Shown here in pieces: positions 22,097 through 32,937 of a stretch of 64,000 nucleotides of DNA (position 1 is its first letter; every line of letters begins with the position of its first letter). The notes under the pieces are model-generated. The model did not search any database and was not told the DNA's origin. It saw nothing but the letters and a program-made list of their open reading frames with translations. This DNA comes from Gordionus sp. m RMFG-2023 (taxonomy: Eukaryota > Nematomorpha > Gordioida > Chordodea > Parachordodidae). Made by a program: the position numbers and the translations under genes. The stretch spans positions 42,509,366-42,573,365 of the forward strand of contig NC_088777.1 of the NCBI RefSeq assembly GCF_954871325.1, given 5' to 3'.

Positions 22097-22980
22097 ATGT
22101 CATTATATCTTAATACTAAATTTAATTCTATACATGAATTAAACGATGCCATATCTATATATGAAAAAGAATTTTTTTTTAACATAGTTATTAATAAATC
22201 AGACTTATTAAAGGAACCTTATAGCAAAGCATTTATAGCTCAATATAAATATAATCGAGTTTATTATATATGTAAATATGGACTGAAAAAAAAATAAGTC
22301 TAGAGGTATAAGATCCTCATCTAGTCTTCGCAAGGAATGTATTTTTATGTTCACAGTCTTTCTTCAGTGTGATAAACTAAATGTGTATTCTTTAGATATT
22401 GTCACATTTGTAAAAGATCATAAAAACCATGATCTAGGTTAGACATATTTATTTGATTTTTAACTAACATGATTTATATAATCAAGATAAAAAACTATAT
22501 GAGATGCTCTCTAAACAAAGAAGGCTTTCTCCAATAAAAAAACAAATTGTGGAGCAAGTTATCACTTTTAAAGCTAATAAGTTGAAAATACAAGAATATG
22601 TTCTTAATTCAGGTCAGATGATGACTCTGAGAGATATTCATAATATTTCAGCCAAATTAAACAAGCCATCTGATAATGTATTACTTGATGTAATAAATCA
22701 ACTCAGGGAAGATAATGGAGCTGTGGTGGAAATCCAAGAAAATGATAGTGAATTGTTGGGCATTTACTTTCAAGATGCTAGCATGCTCCATTATCTTAAA
22801 TATTATCCTGAGGTGATATTCATTGATGCTACCTACAAATTAAACAATCTAGGTATGCCACTGTTTATTCTACTTGTAATAGATAGTCATGGACAATCTC
22901 AAATTGTCGCTTTATGGCTTGTAAAGGCGGAATCATATTTTTGTGTTAAAAATATGTGCATGATGCTTGGTACCAGATGA
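22097..22980 (+). pseudogene. Broken MULE-type transposase (ZSWIM3-like)
   Basis: Remnant of a Mutator-like transposase related to animal ZSWIM-type proteins. The N-terminal part reads FNSIHELNDAISIYEKEFF and IAQYKYNRVYYICKYG. After a frame change in a run of A's (about 22290) it continues KSRGIRSSSSLRKEC and DHKNHDLG. The core from 22504 reads LSKQRRLSPIKKQIVEQV, MLHYLKYYPEVIFIDATYKL and MPLFILLVIDSHGQSQIVAL. FIDATYK carries the first catalytic Asp of the family. Similarity fades after about 22960, so the middle and end, with the remaining acidic residues and any SWIM zinc finger, are missing. In-frame stops lie between the N-terminal part and the core. It cannot make an active protein. Confidence 0.8.
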
Positions 22981-23118
22981 AAAAATTGTCTGCGGGAAAA
23001 TGGCTGATGTTAAATTGTTTTATATATTTTCTTCAAGATACATTTAAAATATTTGCCTTTAAAATGCCATCTCCGAGAAATAATGGAATGCCATATCTTT
23101 ATTTGAATGGAAAACAGG

Positions 23119-23320
23119 CCTATTTAATCTTTTATATTTTATAGATATCAATAAAAATCACTTTATCATCATTGGAGAAGACCTTAACATGAAATTATGT
23201 AATGAAATCACTAATTCTCTTATTGGTTTTGCTACTTTAAATAATCAACTTTTTATAAACAAAGAAACAATAAATATCACACATACTTCAAACCCTCAAA
23301 CAAATATACTCCTATAATCC
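23119..23320 (+). pseudogene. Possible LINE endonuclease scrap
   Basis: One frame reads NKNHFIIIGEDLNMKLC, then IGFATLNNQLFINKETINIT, then HTSNPQTNIL. The IIIGEDLNMKL stretch resembles the GDFN motif of AP-type endonucleases in non-LTR retrotransposons, and T-H...N resembles the following strand. It is short, isolated and degenerate, so the call is tentative. Confidence 0.3.
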
Positions 23321-23649
23321 TTAAAAAATATAATATCTCTAATCTTAATTTACCAACCTCAGCAAATAATTTTCTACATAATTTGACTCAAATCAACAAT
23401 AATGACTCATGGTTAAACATTTCAAACTCAATTATCAAAACAGCAAATACCCATCTTAATATTAATTATCAATATCTATACATAATGTACATAAATACAA
23501 ATGTGTTATTTAATTATTTCTGCTAGCAATATAATTATACATGAATGGGTTTAAATTTAATCATCAATATGTGTCATTAAATCATCACAACACAAATTCT
23601 CATTAAATATTTTCTTTGTTATTTTTTATTTTTCAATATTATTTTTTAG

Positions 23650-23664
23650 ATGTTACAAGAAAAG
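23650..23664 (+). CDS. Possible micro-exon of the plus-strand OTU-like gene
   Basis: Fifteen bases between TTTTTTAG and GTATAG, reading (G)AT-GTT-ACA-AGA-AAA-G, that is D-V-T-R-K. The phases (two bases in, one base out) match the next two exons. A similar GTGTCAAGAGAAAGG before GTATAA occurs near 29886-29905 on the minus strand ahead of the paralogous gene, which supports a shared exon. It is too short to be sure. Confidence 0.35.
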
Positions 23665-23864
23665 GTATAGTTTTAAAAAAAATTAATTATATATTTATAT
23701 ATTTATCAAGATGACACAATTAAATCAGGACAGAAAAAATGTTAATACTTTTTAAAATTTATTAAATAACTTTAAACAGTTCCTAGGTCAAGTGAAGAGT
23801 TTCATTCTAGTACCATAAAAGGTATACAATGGATTTTATTATTAAATAATATTCCTTTTTTTAG

Positions 23865-23936
23865 ATGATGATGAAAATTTTCAAGAACCAGCTATTAAAA
23901 ATCTAAAGCTTAATGCGGAAGAAAATCATATGAAGG
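23865..23936 (+). CDS. Plus-strand OTU-like gene, small internal exon
   Basis: A 72-bp stretch between CCTTTTTTTAG and GTAATA, open in phase 1-1: D-DDENFQEPAIKNLKLNAEENHMK. It aligns loosely with the minus-strand exon at 29764-29840 (DIFGEDPIILLK...), including the shared acidic start and E-P-x-I. No domain is recognised and the segment is charged and hydrophilic. Real splice boundaries are inferred only. Confidence 0.5.
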
Positions 23937-24078
23937 GTAATATTTTCATATATTTAATATTAAATCCTTTTTGAAAATATCTAGTTATGAATATACTAAA
24001 TTCGATAGTTGGAGAGGATTATAATTGTATAAACAAAAAAGGTATAATAAAAAAAATCTAATATACATATTTTTTTAG

Positions 24079-24144
24079 ATGATGGAGTTAAGACACCAGA
24101 AAAAGCATCGAAAATGCTAGAGCCTGATGACATTCGACCTTTTG
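24079..24144 (+). CDS. Plus-strand OTU-like gene, second small internal exon
   Basis: A 66-bp stretch between TTTTTTAG and GTAACA, again phase 1-1, reading D-DGVKTPEKASKMLEPDDIRPF. The acceptor (AG then ATGATG) copies that of the previous exon, suggesting the exons arose by duplication. Like its neighbour it is acidic and low in hydrophobics, and no domain is recognised. Confidence 0.5.
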
Positions 24145-24189
24145 GTAACATTTTTAAGATTTGATAAAATCAATTTTTTAATTTAATAG

Positions 24190-24416
24190 GTGGCCCGCCG
24201 GAGAGGACGGGCATGGCTCAAAATGCCGTTTATGGTACAGAGGTGGAGATAGTTGCAATGACTACTATGCTCCAGACTAATATTTTAATACATACTATTT
24301 ATAAATGGGCATACTATATGCCCATTAAAAAATTAAGTAATATTAAAAAATTTAATGTAAATATTTATTTAATAAATCATAGCGAACATATTGATCGCAT
24401 AATTAATTTTAATTAA
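24190..24416 (+). CDS. Terminal exon with C-terminal half of an OTU-like domain
   Basis: Starts after AATTTAATAG in the matching phase and reads GGPPERTGMAQNAVYGTEVE, then IVAMTTMLQTNILIHTIYKW, then AYYMP, ending at a stop at 24414-24416. The GTEVEI-x-MTTMLQTNILI-x-T and K-W-x-YY pattern is the C-terminal half of OTU cysteine proteases (deubiquitinase fold), and HSEH near the end corresponds to the region of the active-site His. The N-terminal half with the D-G-N-C motif is absent, so no protease activity is expected. It is a paralogue of the minus-strand gene at 29088-29840. Possible products are a non-catalytic host protein or a gene shed by a mobile element. Confidence 0.6.
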
Positions 24417-25446
24417 TATTTATATCGCATATAGCATATATTATTTATATCACATATATTATTAATTGATTTTTTTATCTTTATATTTACAAATTAAATA
24501 AAGGATTTTAATAAATTATTCTGAAAATTGTTTCTAACTTTGAGCAGTAACGTGATAATAGATAGTGCAAGATTTATATGTTAATCTTTGATATTTTCGA
24601 ATTAAACCTTAAATAAATATATAAATTTTTAACACTTAATATTAAATCTAATAATTTCTAAAGAGAATAAGGCAAAATTGCCTTAAATATCATAGGACAT
24701 AGAAAAAATAATATTTATTATTCATACGTCAGTTATAAATGCCAATTCACTAAATTTATTATATTTATATGTCAGTCATAAACGTCAAACCGGCACTAGT
24801 TAGCGAAGATAATGCAATAAGGTAACAATAGACATGATCACATATTTTTAATTATTTTACCTGGCTCCGACTCCACGGGTTAGCAGAATTCTCGATTATT
24901 TAAAATTTGACCAAATAATATAAATTTGAAGACAAAATTATCGAGAAAGAATACCAATCGAATTTCAACGCAAATTTCAATACTTTATTTCCAAAAAGGA
25001 ATTCACTAAAATATTTAGAAGGATTTTAACCAAAAAAAATGAAATGTTACACCTACAATTCACTTCTTTTTTTATAGGGAACTCTTTAATTATAAAAAAA
25101 AATAGTATAAAATAATAAATTTAAAAATAATTTCTTTAAAATTAAAAACCAAAAAATTATGCTGATGTTATGTTTTGACAAAACACCGTTGGGGTTTCAT
25201 GTTATATATATATCCATACTTTTATTTTTTTATACACTACTTTTCTACATTTTGTTATGAAATTTTCTCCGCTTAAAAAAAAATCTATTATAACTCAAAG
25301 CCTCCTCCCAACATTGTTATTTTGTCCCCTTGGTTCATCCATTCTTTACTTTTTTTATATGATAATTTTTTTTTTCCTTTTTAGCTTTAACATTCTTCAC
25401 TTATCTATTGTATTATTACTCATGCTATCTATTTTTATATTTGTAT
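24417..25446. other. AT-rich intergenic DNA
   Basis: At 24714-24785, GTCAGTTATAAATGCCA and ATGTCAGTCATAAACGTCA occur. They are reverse complements of the tandem motif at 28110-28510. The rest (24800-25446) shows nothing I recognise; open frames here are hydrophobic low-complexity artefacts. Confidence 0.5.
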
Positions 25447-25805
25447 TTCTGATCTATTTCATTTGTTTCGATCACCGGTGTATCATTTTCGAGGCCAAAA
25501 TATCTTGATCTCCCACCGATGTATCAAATCAGTATCGACCAGATATCCCACCTGAGTATTCCCAACACGGCGTTATCAAATCGACAGATATCCCAATCCT
25601 GATCTCCCATATATGATAGATTTCATTTGTATCGATCACCGTATCACTATCGAGGATAAAGTATCTTGATCTCCCCTACCGGTGTATCAAATCAATATCG
25701 ACCAGATATCCAGCCTGAGTATTCCTCACACTGAATTATCAAATCGACAGTTATCCCAATCCTGATCTCCCACTGGTATCAATCCTGATGGATCTCCCAC
25801 CGGAG
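25447..25805 (+). repeat. Two-copy tandem duplication of about 165 bp
   Basis: Copies at about 25450-25613 and 25615-25780 share CAAATCGACAGATATCCCAA, GATCTCCCACCG, TATCGACCAGATATCC and CCTGAGTATTCC. A third partial unit follows. Markedly higher GC than its surroundings. Confidence 0.8.
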
Positions 25806-27172
25806 TAACGTTATCAAGCCCATTGTAACTTGGTAGACATAAGAAATCGTTATCATCTTACCCACGAGTTCAGCTGGCCGTCTTTTTTGGTTTATTGGGC
25901 AAGTATCTTAGCACCCAGCTGTCCAAGCTTGTCGGTGAGGGTGGCATTTCTCAGCTCAGAAATTTATCATATAATATGTCTAAAGCCATACATCATCGGA
26001 GAAAAATCCAAAAAATTGAAAAAAAAAATTATTTCAAGTATATTAAAATATATTGCTGCCAATTATCATCAATGAGCAAAATGCAAGTTCATTTATATTA
26101 CATGAAATGACAAATAATAGTTCCGTTTGTTATTTACATGAATAAGTATTGCATTTATTGCAAATAACTCTTGAACATGCTTCTACACAATACTTACATT
26201 TTTGCTTTATGGCAATGATATCAGCATAAATTTCTTTTGTTATCTGCCATTTAAATATCAGCAAGGTCATAAATTTTATATTATTTAATACTTTAAGGCG
26301 TCTATAAAAGAGTCAAGTATTTATTACACAAGAATCCTATAAATGGAAAACTATTCTCATAAAATCTTGTTTCCATTTAATATCTGTCCAATATAACTCC
26401 ACCAGCATATCGTGAAGATCTACTCCACCCAACTCCACCCTACCCTTATTATAGTAAAAGACTATCCGAAACAGACCATTTCTTAATTTTGATAGAAGGT
26501 AAAACACTTATATCTACCTGCTGATAAGTGATATGATCTTATAGTTCCGGGTACCAAATATCCCTTTTTTTACGAATCAAATGTAATTGGTATAGAAAGA
26601 AAAAATTATCCATATATAATTTGTGGTTTTTATTTAAAGGTATTATTTCCGTCTGCAAGGAACGATACCCCCACTGATACCTAAATATGATTGGTAGACT
26701 TTCCCTGGTATATTTCAATCATATATAAGCCCAGAAGAGCCACGCCACATAAGGCAAACACTTCTATCCCCCATTTAGGGCTTCGATTTAATGTATTGTC
26801 GCAATTTAGGCGCCTACAATAACTTCTCTTCAAGTCGAAGTTTTTTTAATTGGCATATGATGGGTTGAATAATTTGTTGTACCCTTTATCTTCCCTATTT
26901 ACCATAGCATTATTATCATTAATATGGAAAAATTTCCGGATAAAAAGGAAACGATTGGGCATAGTTTCCGCTACTTGTTGAATAGATGTTTCAACCGACC
27001 AATACTTTCATATAGAAGGTATACTATGCTAGCATATAAGTGTATCCCAATAACATTTTCAATTTCATCGCTACCTGTATTTATAAATTTACCACAACAT
27101 TGGAAAGACTAAATTTTTGTTTCTAATACAAAATTGCTAATTATCTGATTGTCCAAAAATTGAATTTCCAAC
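25806..27172. other. Unassigned intergenic DNA
   Basis: No gene, RNA or repeat family is recognised. Open frames here are short and have no recognisable motifs. A GGTTCG-rich repeat scrap follows at 27175-27340 (ATCGGTTTAGGTTCGG, ACCGGTTTGAACCC). Confidence 0.4.
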
Positions 27173-27672
27173 ATAGGAATAAACTCAGTATCCGATCCAA
27201 ACCGCAACGAATATCGGTTTAGGTTCGGATAAAAATAACAGTTCAAGGTTCAGGCTCGATTCCTAAAAAATAAAAATATTGGTTCGGTGCGAACTTCTAA
27301 AAACCGGTTTGAACCCTTTTGTATTCAAACTTACCTTCGAATTATGTTTAGGGGTGAATATATATATTTTTTTATTTCATAATTAAAATAAAAAACATAT
27401 ACATAAAACCTTCATTTTTATTAATTGCATAAAATAATATTTGATTTATAATAACCAATAAATATCAATTATTAATTTTAATATAAACAATATTTAACTT
27501 TTTTAGTTCAAAATTTTTTACATGCCACACAATTTATATATTTTAAAGATTCATCTCACTCAAATTACATCTATAAGGAAATAGTATAAATTTAATTGTT
27601 GAAAATCTTTCCACACTAACAAGGGTAGCCGGCACTGCCAACTTGATATCTGACAATTTACGTAATTCAGGG

Positions 27673-27906
27673 TAGTAGTGATTTGCATAGGGTCTTATTT
27701 TTCAAGCCCGGCTCGAAAATTTTTTAAAAAAGTTTTGCCAACCCGGCCAGAAATTTTTAAGTATAGAAATTAATTTTTATATTTACTCAATAAAAATATG
27801 TTATATGGCATCTAGTTTCTATAAATAATCTAAATTTAGATATATTTAAAAGCTGGACCCGAATTTTTTAAAAGAATAACCTGAACCCTACTTTTTCAGA
27901 TTTCTA
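27673..27906. mobile_element. hAT-like non-autonomous element, TAG-GATCTGCA family
   Basis: Contains TAGTGATTTGCA near the left end and ends CAGATTTCTA. ATTCAGGG (27665-27672) and ATTCTGGG (27907-27914) flank it, a 7-of-8 match to an 8-bp duplication. At 234 bp it is shorter than the 400-bp copies and retains only part of the GC-rich arms. Confidence 0.65.
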
Positions 27907-28109
27907 ATTCTGGGTATCAATTACTCTAATTTCTCCAATAGTCAAAAATATTAATATTTCCTAGGTTTTAGAAAAATTAACTAAAATATTTCTAGTATCT
28001 GCAATTTTTGTAACAGATTATCTTTTTTACAAAGATTTTCTACCAAATCTTCAGATGAAGATACATTAACCGGTGTAACGTGATATTTTAACTTAAATTT
28101 AAATTAACT

Positions 28110-28510
28110 CCCTTTAGTAATACTGACATTTATGATTGACGTTAAATAAAATATTATAAAATTTAATTATATTAACATTTATGACTGACATATAATGTTA
28201 AAAGTTTCTATTATTTAGTAATACTGACATTTATGACTGACATGTGACAGTTTCTATTATTTAATAATACTGACATGTAATGTTAAAAGTTTCTATTATT
28301 AAGTAATACTGACATTAACGACTGACATGTAATGTTAAAAAGTTTCTATTATTTAGTAATACTGACATTTATGACTTACGTGCAATGTTAAAAGTTTATA
28401 TATTGCAATATTAACACTTATGACTGACAGATGATGCTTAAAGTTTATATGTTTAGCATATTGACGCTTATGAGTGATAAATAATTAAAATTTTTTAATA
28501 TTGAAATTTA
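28110..28510 (+). repeat. Degenerate tandem repeat with TGACATTTATGACTGACAT motif
   Basis: Six or more units of about 55-60 bp share TAGTAATACTGACATTTATG, GACTGACATGTAATG and TTAAAAGTTTCTATTATT, decaying toward the right. Inverse-orientation units lie at 24714-24785. Confidence 0.85.
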
Positions 28511-28779
28511 TGAGATAGATTATATTTTAATTCCTGATATTTAGTTATATTAACATCTAAGTTTTATTCTCTACCTTTTAAAGTATTTTATACCTATAAA
28601 TAATTTAACGTCGAAAAGGTCATAACTTAATTTTAAAAAAGTTTGATCGAAATCTATATATACATGGTAGGTTAAATTTATTCATATTTAAACATAAATT
28701 ACATATTATTCATCAAATGATTCAATATCGTACTTTTTATAAAAATATCTATTAATAAAAAATATAAATAGCTATATAA

Positions 28780-29115
28780 TATAAATTAGCAATTGAATAG
28801 AATTCAACTTATAAAAAGGATGCCAAACTATTGTACTTTTTATAAAAATAACTATTAATTAAAATATAGAGTACAATAACATTTAACAAAAAGATACTTA
28901 CCAATTATCCCAATTATCATCTTTCAACTAAATTGCAATAAATATAAAAAAATATAAAATGCAATAAATATAATTTAAATTTGCAATTGAATAGAATTCA
29001 ACTTATAAAAAGGATGTCAAACTATTTTACTTTGTATAAAAATAACTATTAATAAAAATATAGAGTACACTTACCGATTATCATCTTTCAACTAAATTGC
29101 AATAAATATAATGGA
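28780..29115 (+). repeat. Two-copy tandem duplication of about 195 bp
   Basis: Copies starting near 28788 and 28982 share AGCAATTGAATAGAATTCAA or its variant, CTTATAAAAAGGATG, AAATAACTATTAAT and ATCATCTTTCAACTAAATTG. The right copy overlaps the 3' end of the OTU-like gene, so the duplication includes that gene's tail. Confidence 0.8.
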
Positions 29116-29484
29116 ATAAAAATATTAGAATAGATAATCACATTGATATAAACAAAATGATTGTTATTTACATTGCATAAATAAATATTTTCTTTAAATA
29201 TTTTAATATTGTTAAAAAATTTCATGGGCGAATAATAAGCCCACTTATATTGGGTATAGATTAATATATTTGTCTGTAACAATGTGGCCATAGATAATAT
29301 TTCTATCTCTGTTGCCCAGACACCGTTTCCCATAACATTTCTGTTAACTAGGTATTCCTCTACAGGATATCTTATAAATTTTCTCATTTCCAATTTGAAA
29401 TCTTTGCTCCTCATAAAAAGAACGCATTCCTCCCTAAGGTAATTATAATTTTCCTGGCTATTTGATATCTCTTGACTTATACAC
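29088..29484 (-). CDS. Minus-strand OTU-like gene, last exon
   Basis: Follows TTTATAG. In the homologous frame it reads RCISQEISNSQENYNYLREE, then CVLFMRSKDFKLEMRKFI and, later, NGVWATEIEILSMATLLQTN, KWAYYSP and NNNHFVYINVI. This is the OTU protease fold after the cysteine: S-x-x-NY-x-x-LR helix, VW-x-TEIEI-x-M-A strand/helix, and an H-F motif for the active-site His. As sequenced, the join to the previous exon is one base out of frame in a T-run, so either the gene is recently damaged or the homopolymer is miscounted. The C-terminal tail comes from a local duplication. Confidence 0.65.
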
Positions 29485-29526
29485 CTATAAACATGGTAAA
29501 TAATTAAATATTATATAGTTACTAAC

Positions 29527-29715
29527 CTAAAAAACAGTTACCATTACCGACAATATGATCGGTTGTGAAAATCTCTTTTAATATACCACATTTTATCTTG
29601 AGATAACGTCCAATTACTTTGAAATTGAACCGCTTAGAGTGATATACCTTCCAGTTCCTTGTTGTGGGCAGAAAAAGTTCACCAATTTTCTTTGGTATTA
29701 TTGCTTCCACAATAT
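29527..29715 (-). CDS. Minus-strand OTU-like gene, exon with the catalytic cysteine motif
   Basis: Begins after AAATTTAG in phase 1 and reads D-IVEAIIPKKIGELFLPTTRN, then WKVYHSKRFNFKVIG and TTDHIVGNGNCFL, ending at GTTAGT. LPTTRNW...FN matches the segment usually found before OTU domains, and GNGNCF is the active-site loop, usually GDGNCF. The nucleophilic Cys is kept while the preceding Asp is Asn. OTU proteins cleave ubiquitin chains. In invertebrate genomes such single-domain OTU genes are often carried or spread by mobile elements, so host function is not assured. Confidence 0.65.
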
Positions 29716-29763
29716 CTAAATTTGATAATTAAATAATAACATATTTTTAAAAAATATTACTAC

Positions 29764-29840
29764 CCTGATCTTGTACACCTATATATCCTTCCTCTCTCAC
29801 TAAACTTTTAAAAGTATTATTGGATCTTCACCAAATATAT
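29764..29840 (-). CDS. Minus-strand OTU-like gene, upstream small exon
   Basis: Lies between AAATACAG and GTAGTA. It reads DIFGEDPIILLK in one frame and SLVREEGYIGVQDQ in the next, which connects in phase to DIVEAIIP of the following exon. The shift falls in a TTTTAAAA run. The D-first, phase-1 start matches the small exons of the plus-strand paralogue. Together with the T-run defect downstream this suggests decay, or homopolymer errors in the assembly. Confidence 0.5.
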
Positions 29841-30153
29841 CTGTATTTAAAAAAATATATTAAATAATTTTATATATTATACCCTTTCTCTTGACACGTT
29901 TTATTTTAGTATCCTCCTTTCAAATTTCCAACCCTAGAATTTTAGAGTTATCAAAAATAAAATTTTTCCAATTTTTCAAAATTAAACTTTCTCCTGAAAC
30001 TTTTATTCCACAGGACATTTCTTCAAATAGTGCTGCTTCTAATGAAAATATTATAATTAAAAATATATTTTCTCTTTTCCAAAATGCATTTGTTTACCTG
30101 CTTCTTCTAACTATAGTTTTAAGAAGCCTACAAACTTAATTATTTGTTCAATA

Positions 30154-30920
30154 TTATTTTATGAATAAACTGATATTACATTGATCTTGAACACCCTCTA
30201 TAGTTTCACAATGTGCAATTTTTTTGACTCTATCTTTACCATTTAAAAAATAATTCCTTTGTTCCCCTCTATATAGTACTTTAAAGCCTTTATATGTAAA
30301 ATTTTTACTGTTGAAGAGGTTAATTCTACATTGCCTAAATATGTACAAATATTTTGTAAAAAACTAATAAATTTACTATTAACAATTTTAACAATTGAGT
30401 TTTTAAAGTTATAAGTTCTTTCTAAAAGTGGTGCAAGCTTTTTGGGTCATATCAGATTAAATTTAAGCAATATTTTAAAACAATATTCTATTAATTGAAA
30501 GAGAATTTTATATTGAGTACTGTATCCTAGCTTATAAATTGTGGAATTTATCAGTAATATTCATAAAAATTTAGAAACAATACTTAAACTAGTTTATAAA
30601 ATTATGTTATAAATAGTGTAAATATACCTTTCAACTAGTTTATCATATGTCTTGTTGATTCCAAAGTGACCTGATAATGACATTTCTGTGAGATTTGTCT
30701 AACATCCTCCATGGAATGAGACTAAAAGTTTTTGTTGTTGGCTAAAGAGTGAGATAACTTCAGCATTATGTAGGTGATGGTATAATTTGTCATTCTCTAA
30801 GAAAAACTTGGCACATTTGACTCTAAGGTTTCTTTTTAAGCCATGATCGCCGACATAGGAGGTTGGGTAGGTTTTGCATTTAAGGTAATTATAAATATCA
30901 TTTATAACATCGAGATTCAC
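30154..30920 (-). pseudogene. Integrase-like fossil fragments (Ty3-like or GIN/Ginger type)
   Basis: Two related minus-strand pieces lie at 30154-30348 and about 30600-30920. They carry the stretch that precedes and enters an H2C2 zinc-binding integrase N-terminus (KRNLRVKCAKFFLENDKLYH, GHFGINKTYDKLVERY, KVLYRGEQRNYFLNGKDRVK). Such modules occur in Ty3-type LTR elements and in Ginger/GIN-type DNA transposons, and the fragments are too short to tell these apart. The remains are old and broken several times, with no termini recognised. Confidence 0.45.
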
Positions 30921-31310
30921 TATTTAATATTTCTATATTAAAATAATAAAATATTTTACTTTTTACGTGAACAATTTACTTTATGAATAGGATGTATGAT
31001 TTCACAAATTAGATAAATAAAATTAAAATTCGATTTAAAATTTAAATTCGAAAATCAAATTTAATATCAAAAATTAAATTTACAAGAATTTCAGTAATAA
31101 TTATAAAAAAACTGCATGATCATATAACTTTCCCTATCAATTTACATTGTAATTCTTTGTTATTAATCAACTCCCTCCTTAACACTATTTATCAAAGTGG
31201 GAGTTAATCTATCATAGTGAATTCTTAACTCATAGGTATGTGATAATTAATTAATCACGCTACACCGGCGTTAATTCACCTTCAATATCAATAGAATCAT
31301 CTACTCTTAT
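30921..31310. other. AT-rich DNA without recognised features
   Basis: Nothing is recognised here apart from A/T-rich simple sequence. Confidence 0.4.
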
Positions 31311-32550
31311 AATAAAGTCAGTAGCGACGCTAGGGAGGGGGCGCGCAGGGGCTCCAGCCCCATGAATAATTTGAATAGCCCCCTGAAGCAAAAATTTTTT
31401 TTATTAATGGCTCATTAATATCTCCTTGAGTTAAAATAAATTTTTTTAATTGCCCTCTGAATAATTATTTTCATAATTCTATTGAGTAATATATAGATTT
31501 TTATTAAAAAATTAATAAGACTATCTTATTTTTATTAAATGAATACTATTTTAGTTATTAGATTAGATTATTACATATAAATTATACCACATCAGCTTGA
31601 AATCAAATTCTGTGTTAAAAATATAACAATATTACTCACTAAATACTAATTTAGCTGTAACAGTTGAAGCTTAATTGACTTTTATTATTTAAATTATTAT
31701 ATAATCCTAATAAATATAATCATTTAATTTAATATTTTAGCTGAGTTCAAAATCACTAATCAACTATATTATTGATTTTTAAATTTAATATGTCTCTTCC
31801 TAAAATTATTTTCAAGGTCCAAATCCAAATAAGTATAAGAGATTTATTTATAAAAAGTAAGTAGACATATAGTTTATAATCCTCTATTATATATAATTTT
31901 TTAAAAAATATTAGGTAAAATGCCACTTTTACAGACGTATCTGACAGTTATATAATATATTACAGTTAATATTTTTAAAATTTTACTAATAAATGCCTTT
32001 GATAATAAATATAAGTAACAATTTGCTTATAAATATTTAACGCCATCTATTTATTTAAAATATAATTAAAGTTTAACGTATTATTATTCATCCTACAAAT
32101 GTAATAAATTAGATATTTTTTCTTCCCTTTTTTACGTGTTTTTAGTAAAGCTATATTTTTCTTCTTCGAAAAATAGACTTGAGTTAAATCTTTAATACAA
32201 ATATATTTTTGATATTATTACAAACTACTATTATTTTAAGATATAATATACCAACTAGAGATGGTGTGACAATAATATATAAAATCTTTATTGCTTTCAT
32301 GATATCACTCTGATTCTTATTTTGTAGTTACAAAATGTTACATTTCTAATATGGCATCCTTGCCGTGTAAATAACTCAAGGCTTCAATATATTTACATAA
32401 TTTCTTCTAAAAGTTTTAATTGTTGTATTTGGACCGATGGGTCCCCCCGGTAGATGGGGAAAAATACAGTCTGTGATAGTGTTGTTAAATGGCTGAGCCA
32501 AGCCGGCTTAGCCGAAAACTCAGCCAGTTTTTGAACCAAAAATTTGGCTC

Positions 32551-32632
32551 AGGCTCAAGCCGATAGCTCAAGCCGATAGCTCAAGCCGATAGCTCAAGCC
32601 GATGGCTCAAGCCGATAGCTCAAGCCGATTCA
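32551..32632 (+). repeat. 13-bp tandem repeat GCTCAAGCCGATA
   Basis: About six head-to-tail units inside the left arm of the 3.2-kb element, one carrying ATGG in place of ATAG. They look like amplified subterminal motifs. Confidence 0.9.
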
Positions 32633-32937
32633 AGGCTAATCCGGCTAGCCGTTTAACAACGCTAACAAATAAATAAATTTCGAATCAATAGTCGGCTTGA
32701 GCTAAGTCATGAGCCCACTCGAGCTAAATTTGACTCAAAAAGCCGCCTTAAGTTAATTTTAGACTCAAAAACTAGATGAGTTTTCAGCCGTTTACCAATA
32801 CTAAACTTAAATAAATTTCGGCTTGAGCCAAAATGAAGATTATAACAATTAAAAAAGGTCTACGACACTTATTTCATCGGTATAGCAAACTTTTGTTTTT
32901 TTTCTACCGAAGTATAAATATGATATTGCACGAAGTA

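Noticed and set aside
22956-23144. Open frame just after the MULE core
   Set aside because: No transposase motif continues in it, and its composition fits random AT-rich sequence.
25257-25508. 83-codon hydrophobic plus-strand frame
   Set aside because: T-rich low-complexity sequence; the run of Phe/Ile/Leu reflects base composition and it overlaps a tandem duplication.
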